A stretch of 38,803 nt of DNA from an uncultured Bacillus sp. (GTDB lineage Bacteria; Bacillota; Bacilli; Bacillales_B; DSM-18226), in NCBI RefSeq assembly GCF_946478885.1, contig NZ_CAMLDX010000024.1, forward strand, positions 1-38,803. Direction: 5' to 3'. Shown here piece by piece: positions 31,981 to 38,803 of this stretch. The first letter of the stretch is position 1. Each line of letters opens with the position of its first letter. The position numbers and the translations under genes were made by a program. The notes beneath the pieces are model-generated. The model did no database searches. It was given only the letters and a program-made list of their open reading frames with translations, and had not been told where the DNA came from.

Positions 31981-32460
31981 CTAGTTTCTCCAATCGTGTA
32001 CCTGTTTCACGACTAATGCAACAAGTTCCTCTAACTTATTTTGATTGGTTTCAGATAACTCGACACCTAATTCAAGACTAGTTGGCTGCATTCCAATCAT
32101 GACAATATGTTTTGGATATCGGTCCCGGATCTTCGAAGCCATCAATACTTCTTGAAAACCGAGCTGATGAATAGACATTTTGATACCAAAGTAGGCAGGA
32201 ATATCATCCCCTTCCAGAATAATAATCGTCCCGCCTGGCTTTCCAGCATTGATGGCATCTATAACAATCAAATAATCGGTATCCTCAACCGGGGCTAAAA
32301 GCCGCATACCATCTGTAGTGCCGTCAACAATTTCAATATTTTCTACCTGTGCTAGATATTTTTCAACAAGAGGCAGGGCATGAATGCCCAGCCCCTCATC
32401 TTGATATAATGTATTGCCGATTCCCAAGATGGTGATATTATCCTGCTGTTTGTTAATCAT
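31981..32460 (-). CDS. Hydrogenase maturation endopeptidase (HyaD/HupD/HycI type)
   Basis: The enzyme (about 159 residues) removes the C-terminal tail of the large subunit after nickel insertion. The nickel-sensing residues are visible: Glu/Asp in GNTLYQDEGLG, Asp in VIDAINAG and His in MSIHQLGFQE. The Met at 32460 gives an 8-base overlap with the cytochrome gene; a start up to five codons earlier (32475 or 32472) is also possible. The substrate is almost certainly the adjacent large subunit. Confidence 0.92.
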   Translation of the reverse strand: MINKQQDNITILGIGNTLYQDEGLGIHALPLVEKYLAQVENIEIVDGTTDGMRLLAPVEDTDYLIVIDAINAGKPGGTIIILEGDDIPAYFGIKMSIHQLGFQEVLMASKIRDRYPKHIVMIGMQPTSLELGVELSETNQNKLEELVALVVKQVHDWRN

Positions 32461-33220
32461 GTTTTTCACCATCATTTAATACATCCCTCGGTTCTGTTTT
32501 ATATCCGGTAATGATTGAAGATAATGTACCATTTCGTTGCATCCAGTCATCCCGGATTGCCATGTAAATATGAACGACAATGAAAATAACGAACAACCAG
32601 GCAACTACATGGTGCATAGAGCGGATGGAGAAACTAGTATCTCCAAAAAGCACCGGTACCCAGGAAAACATTTTGCCTAAAACGGATTCGGGCTGCGGCT
32701 CTGCGTAAAGATAAAAGCCTGTTAATACCATGACAATTGATCCCAATCCAATGATGATTAAATAGCTTAGTTGTGCCAATGGATTATGACCAATGTAATG
32801 TTGCTTATTATTTTTCATAAATAAGTAATACTTGATAGTCTCAAACATACCCTTCCAAAAAGCAGACTTAAACGGATGGACTGTTGTAAATTTATTTCCT
32901 TTGATACTCCAGTATAAACGAACAAGCAAATTTAACGTAAAAACAAAGGCAGCAAAGAAATGAATATATCTCACCCAGCCCATTACATAGGAATAATAGG
33001 CTTCTTCCGGAACAGTAGAACTAAGGAATGGGTTGCCAATATATATTCCCGTTACAATTAATAATACAATAGCTAATGCATTGAGCCAGTGAAATACACG
33101 AACCGGAAGCTCCCAAACATACACCTTTACAACCTCATGCTTAACAGGTAGCATCTTGGGTTCCCTTTTATTTTTAACTATCTCCGCTCTAGGTGATTGT
33201 ACTGGTTTTATAATTTCCAT
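32453..33220 (-). CDS. hyaC: [NiFe]-hydrogenase b-type cytochrome subunit
   Basis: The 255-residue membrane protein has four or five helices with haem-ligand histidines in RVFHWLNAL, RYIHFFAAF and MHHVVAWLFVIFIVVHIYMA, as in HyaC/HupC. It accepts electrons from the small subunit and reduces menaquinone. A hydrophilic extension of about 35 residues precedes the first helix. AGGAGG lies before the ATG, and the gene begins 12 bases after the large-subunit stop. Confidence 0.93.
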   Translation of the reverse strand: MEIIKPVQSPRAEIVKNKREPKMLPVKHEVVKVYVWELPVRVFHWLNALAIVLLIVTGIYIGNPFLSSTVPEEAYYSYVMGWVRYIHFFAAFVFTLNLLVRLYWSIKGNKFTTVHPFKSAFWKGMFETIKYYLFMKNNKQHYIGHNPLAQLSYLIIIGLGSIVMVLTGFYLYAEPQPESVLGKMFSWVPVLFGDTSFSIRSMHHVVAWLFVIFIVVHIYMAIRDDWMQRNGTLSSIITGYKTEPRDVLNDGEKHD

Positions 33221-33232
33221 ATTACATTCCTC

Positions 33233-34954
33233 CTAGCCAATTCGGATTTCCGTCATTGATTTACTTTCGACATCAGTTAAGTGAACAGCACAGGCTAAGC
33301 ACGGGTCAAAAGAGTGAATGACACGAATGATTTCAAGCGGTTGATCCTTAACAAGCAACGGTGTTCCTTTCAACGATGCTTCATATGCGCCTGTATACTT
33401 AGCATCTCTAGGCGATGCATTCCATGTAGTCGGTACAACAGCCTGATAATTCTTTGTTTTCCCATCCTCTATTTGAATCCAGTGTGCCAGCGCTCCACGC
33501 GGTGCTTCAATCCAGCCAACACCTTGGGCTTTTTTCGGCCATGTGCTCGGATCCCATTTTGAGCGATCAAATGTGATCTGGTCACCGCTTTTAATGTTCT
33601 TCAATAATGCGTCCATGTCGTCACGGAGCCAATCAGAAACTAATACTGATTCCAAACCGCGTGCTACTGTGCGGCCAAGGGCAGAATGTAATGCTGAGAT
33701 AGGCAAATCTAATTTTTTCAAGGTGTCATCAACAATATTGATAACATCTTCTTTACCCGCAGCATATCCAACCATTAGGCGGGCAAGCGGACCCACTTCC
33801 ATTGGCTGTCCCTTCCAACGCGGCGCCTTCACCCAGCTGTATGCTTCTTCTGTTTTCAAATTTTTATACGGTGCCTTTGGACCGGTATAATGCAATGTTG
33901 TTTCCCCGTCCCAAGGATGTAAGCCTTTTGAACCATCTTCTTTGCCGTTGTAAGTATACCATGAACGGTCAACAAACTCTTGAATATGTGATGGATCCTT
34001 CAAGTCCAACTCATGAATTTCTTTTAGATTGCCGTTTAAAATTATGCCGCGCGGAACCCGGTAAAGACTTGAATCATTCGGATCGCCCGTTGAAAAGTCT
34101 CCATATGTCATATAGTTATTAATTCCGCCACCATAAGTCCAATCTTTATAATAAGATCCAATAGCCAGCAGATCAGGAATATATACCTGATTAACAAAAG
34201 TTCGAGCATCATCAATCAGTTTAGAAATATGCATCAATCTTTCAGCATGGACGCCGTTGTCACTGTTAATGTCAATTGGCGTTGCCATTCCGCCGACTAC
34301 ATAATGCGGATGCGGGTTTTTTCCTCCAAGAATGGTATGGATTTTGACGATTTCCTTCTGCCAATCCAGCGCTTCAAGATAATGGGCCACAGCCAACAGA
34401 TTAATTTCCGGAGGCAACTTATAGGCTGGATGACCCCAATAGCCATTAGCGAAAATTCCCAGCTGTCCGCTGTCCACAAGTTTTTTCACTTTATTTTGTA
34501 CATCTTTAAAATATCCTGGAGAAGATTTCGGCCAGCTTGAAATCGATTGGGCAATTTTAGATGTTTCATTTGGATCTGCACTTATGGCACTGACCACATC
34601 GACCCAATCCAATGCATGCAAATGATAGAAGTGAACAACATGGTCATGGACAAAGATCGCTTCATTCATGATATTTCTGATTAAGCTTGCATTTTTGGGA
34701 ATAGTGATTTTAAGCGCATCTTCAACGGAACGAACAGATGCCAAAGCATGAGTAGTTGTGCACACACCACAGATCCGCTGTACAAATGCCCAGACATCCC
34801 GAGGATCCCGATCTTTTACAATTAATTCAATTCCCCGGACAGCTGTACCGGAGCTGTATGCATCTTGAATCACACCATTATTATCAATATCTGCCTCCAC
34901 ACGAAGATGTCCTTCTATCCGTGTAATTGGATCTACTACAATACGTTCAGCCAT
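33233..34954 (-). CDS. hyaB: [NiFe]-hydrogenase large subunit
   Basis: The 573-residue catalytic subunit binds the NiFe site through RICGVC (C62 and C65) and DPCLACAVH (C552 and C555). A 15-residue tail follows H558, the expected processing site for the maturation protease. The family segments ITRIEGHLRVE at the start and GGMATPID are present. Together with the small subunit it oxidises H2. It starts two bases after the small-subunit stop. No residue needed for the active site is missing. Confidence 0.96.
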   Translation of the reverse strand: MAERIVVDPITRIEGHLRVEADIDNNGVIQDAYSSGTAVRGIELIVKDRDPRDVWAFVQRICGVCTTTHALASVRSVEDALKITIPKNASLIRNIMNEAIFVHDHVVHFYHLHALDWVDVVSAISADPNETSKIAQSISSWPKSSPGYFKDVQNKVKKLVDSGQLGIFANGYWGHPAYKLPPEINLLAVAHYLEALDWQKEIVKIHTILGGKNPHPHYVVGGMATPIDINSDNGVHAERLMHISKLIDDARTFVNQVYIPDLLAIGSYYKDWTYGGGINNYMTYGDFSTGDPNDSSLYRVPRGIILNGNLKEIHELDLKDPSHIQEFVDRSWYTYNGKEDGSKGLHPWDGETTLHYTGPKAPYKNLKTEEAYSWVKAPRWKGQPMEVGPLARLMVGYAAGKEDVINIVDDTLKKLDLPISALHSALGRTVARGLESVLVSDWLRDDMDALLKNIKSGDQITFDRSKWDPSTWPKKAQGVGWIEAPRGALAHWIQIEDGKTKNYQAVVPTTWNASPRDAKYTGAYEASLKGTPLLVKDQPLEIIRVIHSFDPCLACAVHLTDVESKSMTEIRIG

Positions 34955-34956
34955 TA

Positions 34957-36024
34957 TTATTCACCTCGTCGATCTTCACTTTTCTTCTTAATTGCCGTAC
35001 CAACTGCATGGACAGCTACTCCTGCAGCTACTACACCTGTTGCTGCGAGACCAATTTTATCAATATTTGCAGTTGTTTGCGAACCTGGAATTTTTGCCCT
35101 TCTGACAAAGAAAGGTCCATTATCCCAGAACCCTTTTTCGGAGCAGCCAATACATGGATTACCTGATTGAATCGGATAGCTCACTCCACCGTTCCAGCGC
35201 ATTTCTGCACAGGCATTATAGGTAGTTGGTCCTTTACAGCCCATTTTATATAGACAGTACCCTTGCTTTGCACCTTCATCGTCAAATGATTCCACAAAAA
35301 GTCCTGCGTCAAAATAAGCGCGTCGGTTGCATTTATCATGGATGCGGTGACGATAAAATGCTTTTGGTCTCCCCATTGAATCTAATTCAGGAATGCTTCC
35401 AAATGTAATAATATGGGCAATTACGCCAGTCATAACTTCAGCTATCGGTGGACAGCCCGGAACAAGAATAACAGGCTTGCCACTTACATAACTTGTTATC
35501 GGTTCAGCCCCAGTCGGATTAGGACCAGCAGCTGGTATTCCTCCCCATGAAGCACAGCTACCATATGAAATGATTGCCATAGCGCCTTCAGCCATTTTGC
35601 GGAAGGTTTCTTTTACCGCAACACCGCCGACATTGGCAAAGCCTTCACCTTCAGGAATGCTTCCCTCAACAGCAAGGACATACTCACCTTCATACTTTTC
35701 TAGTACTTGTTTCATAGCCTCCTCAACCTGAAATCCGGAAGCTGTAGATAATACTTCAGTGTACTCCAGTGAAATAAAATCAAATAAAACGCTTTCAGTC
35801 GTTGGATGTGTCGAACGAATAAATGATTCAGAACACCCTGTGCAATCTTGGAATTGCAGCCACACAACCGGAACACGCGAATTTTTTTCCATGGCCTTTA
35901 CCACTTTATCAGACTGAGAGTAATCAAGACCTAGTGCTGCGGCTAATGCCGTACACATTTTCAGGAAGTTTCTTCTTGAAACGCCCCTTTCCATTGCAGT
36001 TTCATAAACTGTTTGTCTCTTCAT
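34957..36024 (-). CDS. hyaA: [NiFe]-hydrogenase small subunit with Tat signal
   Basis: The 355-residue protein has a twin-arginine leader SRRNFLKMCTALAAALGL (residues 16-33) that exports the folded dimer. The proximal-cluster motif is DCTGCSES (C61 and C64), followed by the medial and distal ligands (HDKC, CLYKMGC, CAEMRWNGG, CIGCSEKGFW). The CTCC form of oxygen-tolerant membrane-bound hydrogenases is not present, so a standard cubane is expected. A C-terminal helix and basic tail anchor the protein. The ATG at 36024 has AAGGGGA upstream; the longer frame lacks support. Confidence 0.95.
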   Translation of the reverse strand: MKRQTVYETAMERGVSRRNFLKMCTALAAALGLDYSQSDKVVKAMEKNSRVPVVWLQFQDCTGCSESFIRSTHPTTESVLFDFISLEYTEVLSTASGFQVEEAMKQVLEKYEGEYVLAVEGSIPEGEGFANVGGVAVKETFRKMAEGAMAIISYGSCASWGGIPAAGPNPTGAEPITSYVSGKPVILVPGCPPIAEVMTGVIAHIITFGSIPELDSMGRPKAFYRHRIHDKCNRRAYFDAGLFVESFDDEGAKQGYCLYKMGCKGPTTYNACAEMRWNGGVSYPIQSGNPCIGCSEKGFWDNGPFFVRRAKIPGSQTTANIDKIGLAATGVVAAGVAVHAVGTAIKKKSEDRRGE

Positions 36025-36104
36025 AAATGGGTTCCCCTTCCCAAATTGATATAAAATGAATGTGTATATCTGTTGTAAATGTAGCATATTTGGCAAAATG
36101 TGTC

Positions 36105-36126
36105 TTGTAAATTCGAAAATTTGTAA
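36105..36126. promoter_or_regulatory. Imperfect dyad in the hydrogenase promoter region
   Basis: TTGTAAATT and AATTTGTAA flank CGAA, making an imperfect dyad. A further TTGTAAA lies at 36073-36079, so the element occurs three times within about 55 bases upstream of hyaA. No regulator can be named, and no clear promoter boxes were found between 36025 and 36250. Confidence 0.3.
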
Positions 36127-36251
36127 CTTTTTGTTCTTAAAGTACTTTTCAACTTAATAATAGTGTTAATATAATTAAGGCTATTTTATTTCTGAAGCCA
36201 AATATAAATACCTGACATAAGTATCCAGTATCAGCCCCTATGCTATTATAA

Positions 36252-36284
36252 AAATACCTTAAAGCCAATGACTTTAAGGTATTT
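36252..36284 (-). terminator. Intrinsic terminator of tatC
   Basis: A 13-bp perfect stem (36252-36264 with 36272-36284) with a seven-base loop, followed on the minus strand by a short T/A run. It lies six bases after the tatC stop. Confidence 0.75.
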
Positions 36285-36289
36285 GCAAA

Positions 36290-37063
36290 TTATTCCACTT
36301 TATCCAAATCCAATTCTTGATCTTCAGAGCAAAAATCCTTTTCCCATTCCTTCTCCTTCTTCAATTTACGTCTATGAACAATTTTCGATAAATTGACACT
36401 GATCTCATATAAGAAAATCAGCGGAACAGCGACAAGAAAATCTGACATTACATCCGGAGGCGAAACGACAACAGCCGTTATAACTAGAACAAAATAAGCA
36501 TACTTTCGGATCTTTTGCAGCTGAAAAGGATTAATAACCCCCAGTGAAGTTAGAAACATCAGTACAACAGGTAGTTCGAATAAAACACCGAAAGGAATTG
36601 TCATATTGAAAATAAAGCGAAAATATTTCTCTGCAGTAAAGTTGGTTGCAACCATTTCTCCACCGAGTTCTACCACAAAATTCATTACCGTTGGAAAAAT
36701 CACAAAATAGCCGAAGGCCAGTCCGACGAGGAATAAAACAAATAAGGCCGGAATATAGGAAAGCGTAACCTTTTTCTCAATCGGTTTAAGGGCCGGTTTA
36801 ACAAAAAGCCAGATCTCCATGGCAAGTACCGGAATGGTTCCAGCAACAGCAATGACAGTTGCAATCATAAAATAGATCCAAATGATATCACTTGGTCCAA
36901 GAACAATTAGCTTTACTTCCATGTCTCTGACAAACCACTTATATATGTCCTCAACATATATAAACCCTACAACGAAAAAGATTAAAAAGGCAGCAACCGT
37001 TATAATCAATCTTTTTCTTAACTCATCTAAATGATCTATAATATTTAATTCTTTATCTTCCAT
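36290..37063 (-). CDS. tatC: Sec-independent protein translocase TatC
   Basis: The 257-residue protein has six predicted membrane helices and the TatC signatures IIDHLDELRKRLI at the start, with the conserved Glu that contacts twin-arginine signals, and FELPVVLMFLTSLG in the middle. A charged tail follows the last helix. With TatA it forms a two-component Tat system like those of Bacillus. It lies directly upstream of the hydrogenase genes, the only Tat substrate visible in the window. GGGGAAG serves as ribosome site. Confidence 0.95.
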   Translation of the reverse strand: MEDKELNIIDHLDELRKRLIITVAAFLIFFVVGFIYVEDIYKWFVRDMEVKLIVLGPSDIIWIYFMIATVIAVAGTIPVLAMEIWLFVKPALKPIEKKVTLSYIPALFVLFLVGLAFGYFVIFPTVMNFVVELGGEMVATNFTAEKYFRFIFNMTIPFGVLFELPVVLMFLTSLGVINPFQLQKIRKYAYFVLVITAVVVSPPDVMSDFLVAVPLIFLYEISVNLSKIVHRRKLKKEKEWEKDFCSEDQELDLDKVE

Positions 37064-37151
37064 CTACTTCCCCTGCCATTATTTCTTTAATGTACGATAA
37101 AATTGCTCAGACTCAGATAGAATGACAATTCTTTCATCAAGCCTATTCAAG

Positions 37152-37182
37152 AAAAAAAGGCGTAAGAAAATTCTCACACCTT
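37152..37182 (-). terminator. Intrinsic terminator of tatA
   Basis: An 11-bp stem with G-U pairs (37157-37167 with 37172-37182) is followed on the minus strand by a seven-T run. The tatA stop codon lies in the stem base. It separates tatA from tatC. Confidence 0.7.
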
Positions 37183-37384
37183 ATTTAGTAACCTCTTTAA
37201 CTTCCTTCTTCACATCGTCCAGTTCTTCCACGACATCACTGGTCAAATCACGAGTAGACTTTTTAAACTCTCGAAGTGTTTGTCCAAAAGCACGGCCGAT
37301 TTCAGGCAGCTTTTTAGGTCCAAAAATGATAAGAGCTAAGACAAGAATTAAGATTAAGCCAGGAATCCCGATGTTTGATAACAT
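37181..37384 (-). CDS. tatA: Twin-arginine translocase subunit TatA
   Basis: The 67-residue protein has one N-terminal membrane helix ([17 protein letters not shown]), the hinge [20 protein letters not shown] that is the family hallmark, and an acidic/basic amphipathic C-terminus ending in a Val/Lys-rich helix. It forms the pore for folded Tat substrates with TatC. AAGGGAG lies before the ATG. A TATAAT at 37427-37432 (minus strand) is a plausible -10, without a good -35. Confidence 0.95.
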   Translation of the reverse strand: MLSNIGIPGLILILVLALIIFGPKKLPEIGRAFGQTLREFKKSTRDLTSDVVEELDDVKKEVKEVTK

Positions 37385-37562
37385 AATGTAACACTCCCTT
37401 AGTAGTTAGCTGGTAAATCTACCTTGATTATAGTACGTTTAGAATCCTTTTTGGTAATTTGCGTTAAAAACGTCATATAAAATTCACAAAAAATCCAAAA
37501 ATGCTTCATAAAGTGATAATTATCATTTCTTTTTCGATTGGATTACGCTGGCCCAACTACAT

Positions 37563-38803
37563 TTAAATCAAAAATTGGAAAAGACTGCTGTCTTTATTGA
37601 TTTCTTTATAATTAAATCCTTTTTTATTCATTCGAACCATTAAATCATTGTAATCTTCTTTCCTTTTTAATTCAATTCCAACTAAAGCAGGACCGTTTTC
37701 TTTAATATTCTTTTTCGTATACTCAAAACGGGTAATATCATCATTTGGTCCAAGGACTTCATCTAAAAACTCACGCAGAGCTCCTGCACGCTGCGGAAAG
37801 TGAACTAGAAAATAATGAAGCAATCCTTCATAAAGCAGAGAACGTTCCTTAATTTCCGCCATTCTGCCAATATCATTATTTCCACCGCTGATCACACATA
37901 CTACAGTTTTTCCTTTAATTTGATCCTTATACAGTTCAAGAGCCGAAACCGGCAATACTCCTGCAGGCTCAACAACAATCGCATGCTCATTGTAAAGCTC
38001 CAAAATGGTCGTACACGCTTTCCCTTCAGGAACAATTACAATATCATCCAATAACGATTCACAGATCGAAAAAGTCTTCTCTCCCACACATTTTACTGCG
38101 GCACCGTCCACAAATCCGTCAATGCTTTCTAAAGGTGTGACAATTTGTTTGCTTAATGACAATTTCATCGATGGCGCACCTTCAGGCTCCACACCAATCA
38201 TTTTCGTTTCGGGGGAAACACTTTTAATAAAGGTGCTTAATCCAGAAATTAATCCGCCGCCACCAATGCTGGCAAATACGAAATCAATATTTTCTTCGCA
38301 GTCATTGAGAATTTCTACTGCAGCGGTACCCTGTCCGGCTATTACTTTCTCATCATCGAAGGGATGAATGAAAGCCCTACCTTCCTCTTCTGCACAAAGG
38401 ACAGCCTGATTATATGAGTCATCAAATGTGTCACCTGTCAAAACAATCTCAACAAATTCCCTGCCATGCATTTCAACTTGCTTAATTTTTTGATTTGGTG
38501 TGGTTGTAGGCATATATATTTTACCATTCACCCGTAGCGATCGGCAGGCGTAGGCAACACCTTGGGCATGGTTCCCTGCGCTTGCACAAATAACACCATT
38601 TGAAAGTTTTTCTTTGGGCAGCATTTTCATACAGTAATAGGCTCCACGCAATTTAAAAGATCGGACCACCTGTAAATCTTCTCTTTTTAAATAAACATTA
38701 CAATGATACTTTTCCGATAATCGCTCGTTTTTTTGCAGAGGCGTGTGGGTAACGATATCTTTCAGATGTTGGTATGCAATCAGAATATCCTCCAATTGCA
38801 GCC
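37563..38803 (-). CDS. ilvA: Threonine dehydratase, 5' end outside the window
   Basis: The enzyme deaminates threonine to 2-oxobutanoate, the first step to isoleucine. The frame is open to the window edge; the first codons inside read Leu-Gln-Leu-Glu-Asp, so an estimated dozen or so N-terminal residues are missing. The PLP lysine lies in VRSFKLRGAYY, with SAGNHAQGVA and the glycine loop SIGGGGLISGL as phosphate site. A single ACT-like regulatory domain occupies the last 85 residues, as in the short Bacillus form. It is separated from tatA by about 180 bases of gene-free sequence. Confidence 0.95.
   Translation of the reverse strand, partial: LQLEDILIAYQHLKDIVTHTPLQKNERLSEKYHCNVYLKREDLQVVRSFKLRGAYYCMKMLPKEKLSNGVICASAGNHAQGVAYACRSLRVNGKIYMPTTTPNQKIKQVEMHGREFVEIVLTGDTFDDSYNQAVLCAEEEGRAFIHPFDDEKVIAGQGTAAVEILNDCEENIDFVFASIGGGGLISGLSTFIKSVSPETKMIGVEPEGAPSMKLSLSKQIVTPLESIDGFVDGAAVKCVGEKTFSICESLLDDIVIVPEGKACTTILELYNEHAIVVEPAGVLPVSALELYKDQIKGKTVVCVISGGNNDIGRMAEIKERSLLYEGLLHYFLVHFPQRAGALREFLDEVLGPNDDITRFEYTKKNIKENGPALVGIELKRKEDYNDLMVRMNKKGFNYKEINKDSSLFQFLI

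Noticed and set aside
1..38803. CRISPR arrays, tRNA or rRNA genes, complete insertion sequences
   Set aside because: No regularly spaced direct repeats, no tRNA-like cloverleafs or rRNA segments, and no transposase gene were recognised on either strand.

Overview
The window looks like chromosome of a low-GC, spore-forming Bacillaceae (Bacillus sensu lato). Supporting signs are strong AGGAGG-type ribosome sites, TTG/GTG starts, a YjcZ-type sporulation peptide, a SigE-like promoter, TnrA- and PurR-like boxes, the lysine aminomutase cluster known from Bacillus (yodT-S-R-Q-P-kamA-yokU), and the msrA/msrB/ypmS/ypmQ neighbourhood. Almost every gene is on the minus strand, so the layout below follows window coordinates but transcription mostly runs right to left. 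All assignments come from reading the sequence and recalled family knowledge; no search was run.

Region 1-4.98 kb: a five-gene operon encoding a TetR regulator, a small 2[4Fe-4S] ferredoxin, a molybdopterin oxidoreductase without a Tat leader, a four-cluster DmsB-like subunit and a DmsC-like membrane anchor. Its promoter carries a near-perfect cre (CcpA) site over the -35 and a perfect 45-bp palindrome at the transcription start. Region 5-7.8 kb is AT-rich and accessory in character: a stand-alone ChrB N-terminal domain, a YkvA-like DUF1232 protein, a frame-shifted Gly-rich hydrophobic peptide gene followed by a small membrane protein (possible bacteriocin/immunity relic), and an unknown four-helix membrane protein.

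Region 7.8-14.7 kb is the complete beta-lysine cluster: aminotransferase, CoA-transferase A and B subunits, deacylase, AblB acetyltransferase, KamA and YokU. A SigE-like promoter precedes it and an intrinsic terminator sits inside it, just before ablB-kamA. Region 14.8-18.1 kb holds a DnaQ-like exonuclease, a GlnD-like DUF294 nucleotidyltransferase and an ammonium transporter with a perfect TnrA/GlnR box. Region 18.2-25.4 kb holds an S66 (LD-carboxypeptidase/MccF) homologue lacking its nucleophile Ser, a FAD dehydrogenase with a PurR-like box pair, yjcZ, msrB-msrA, ypmS, a Sco1/YpmQ lipoprotein and an orphan membrane histidine kinase.

Region 25.9-37.4 kb is a full uptake [NiFe]-hydrogenase locus: Tat-exported small subunit, large subunit, cytochrome b, maturation protease, an unrecognised Cys-rich 139-aa protein, then hypA, B, F, C, D, E, nearly all overlapping or adjacent. 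A tatA/tatC pair lies directly upstream, suggesting a Tat translocase serving the hydrogenase. The right edge cuts into ilvA (threonine dehydratase). The hydrogenase (H2 to quinone) and the cytoplasmic-side Mo enzyme could in principle sit at two ends of an anaerobic respiratory chain, but that link is inference.
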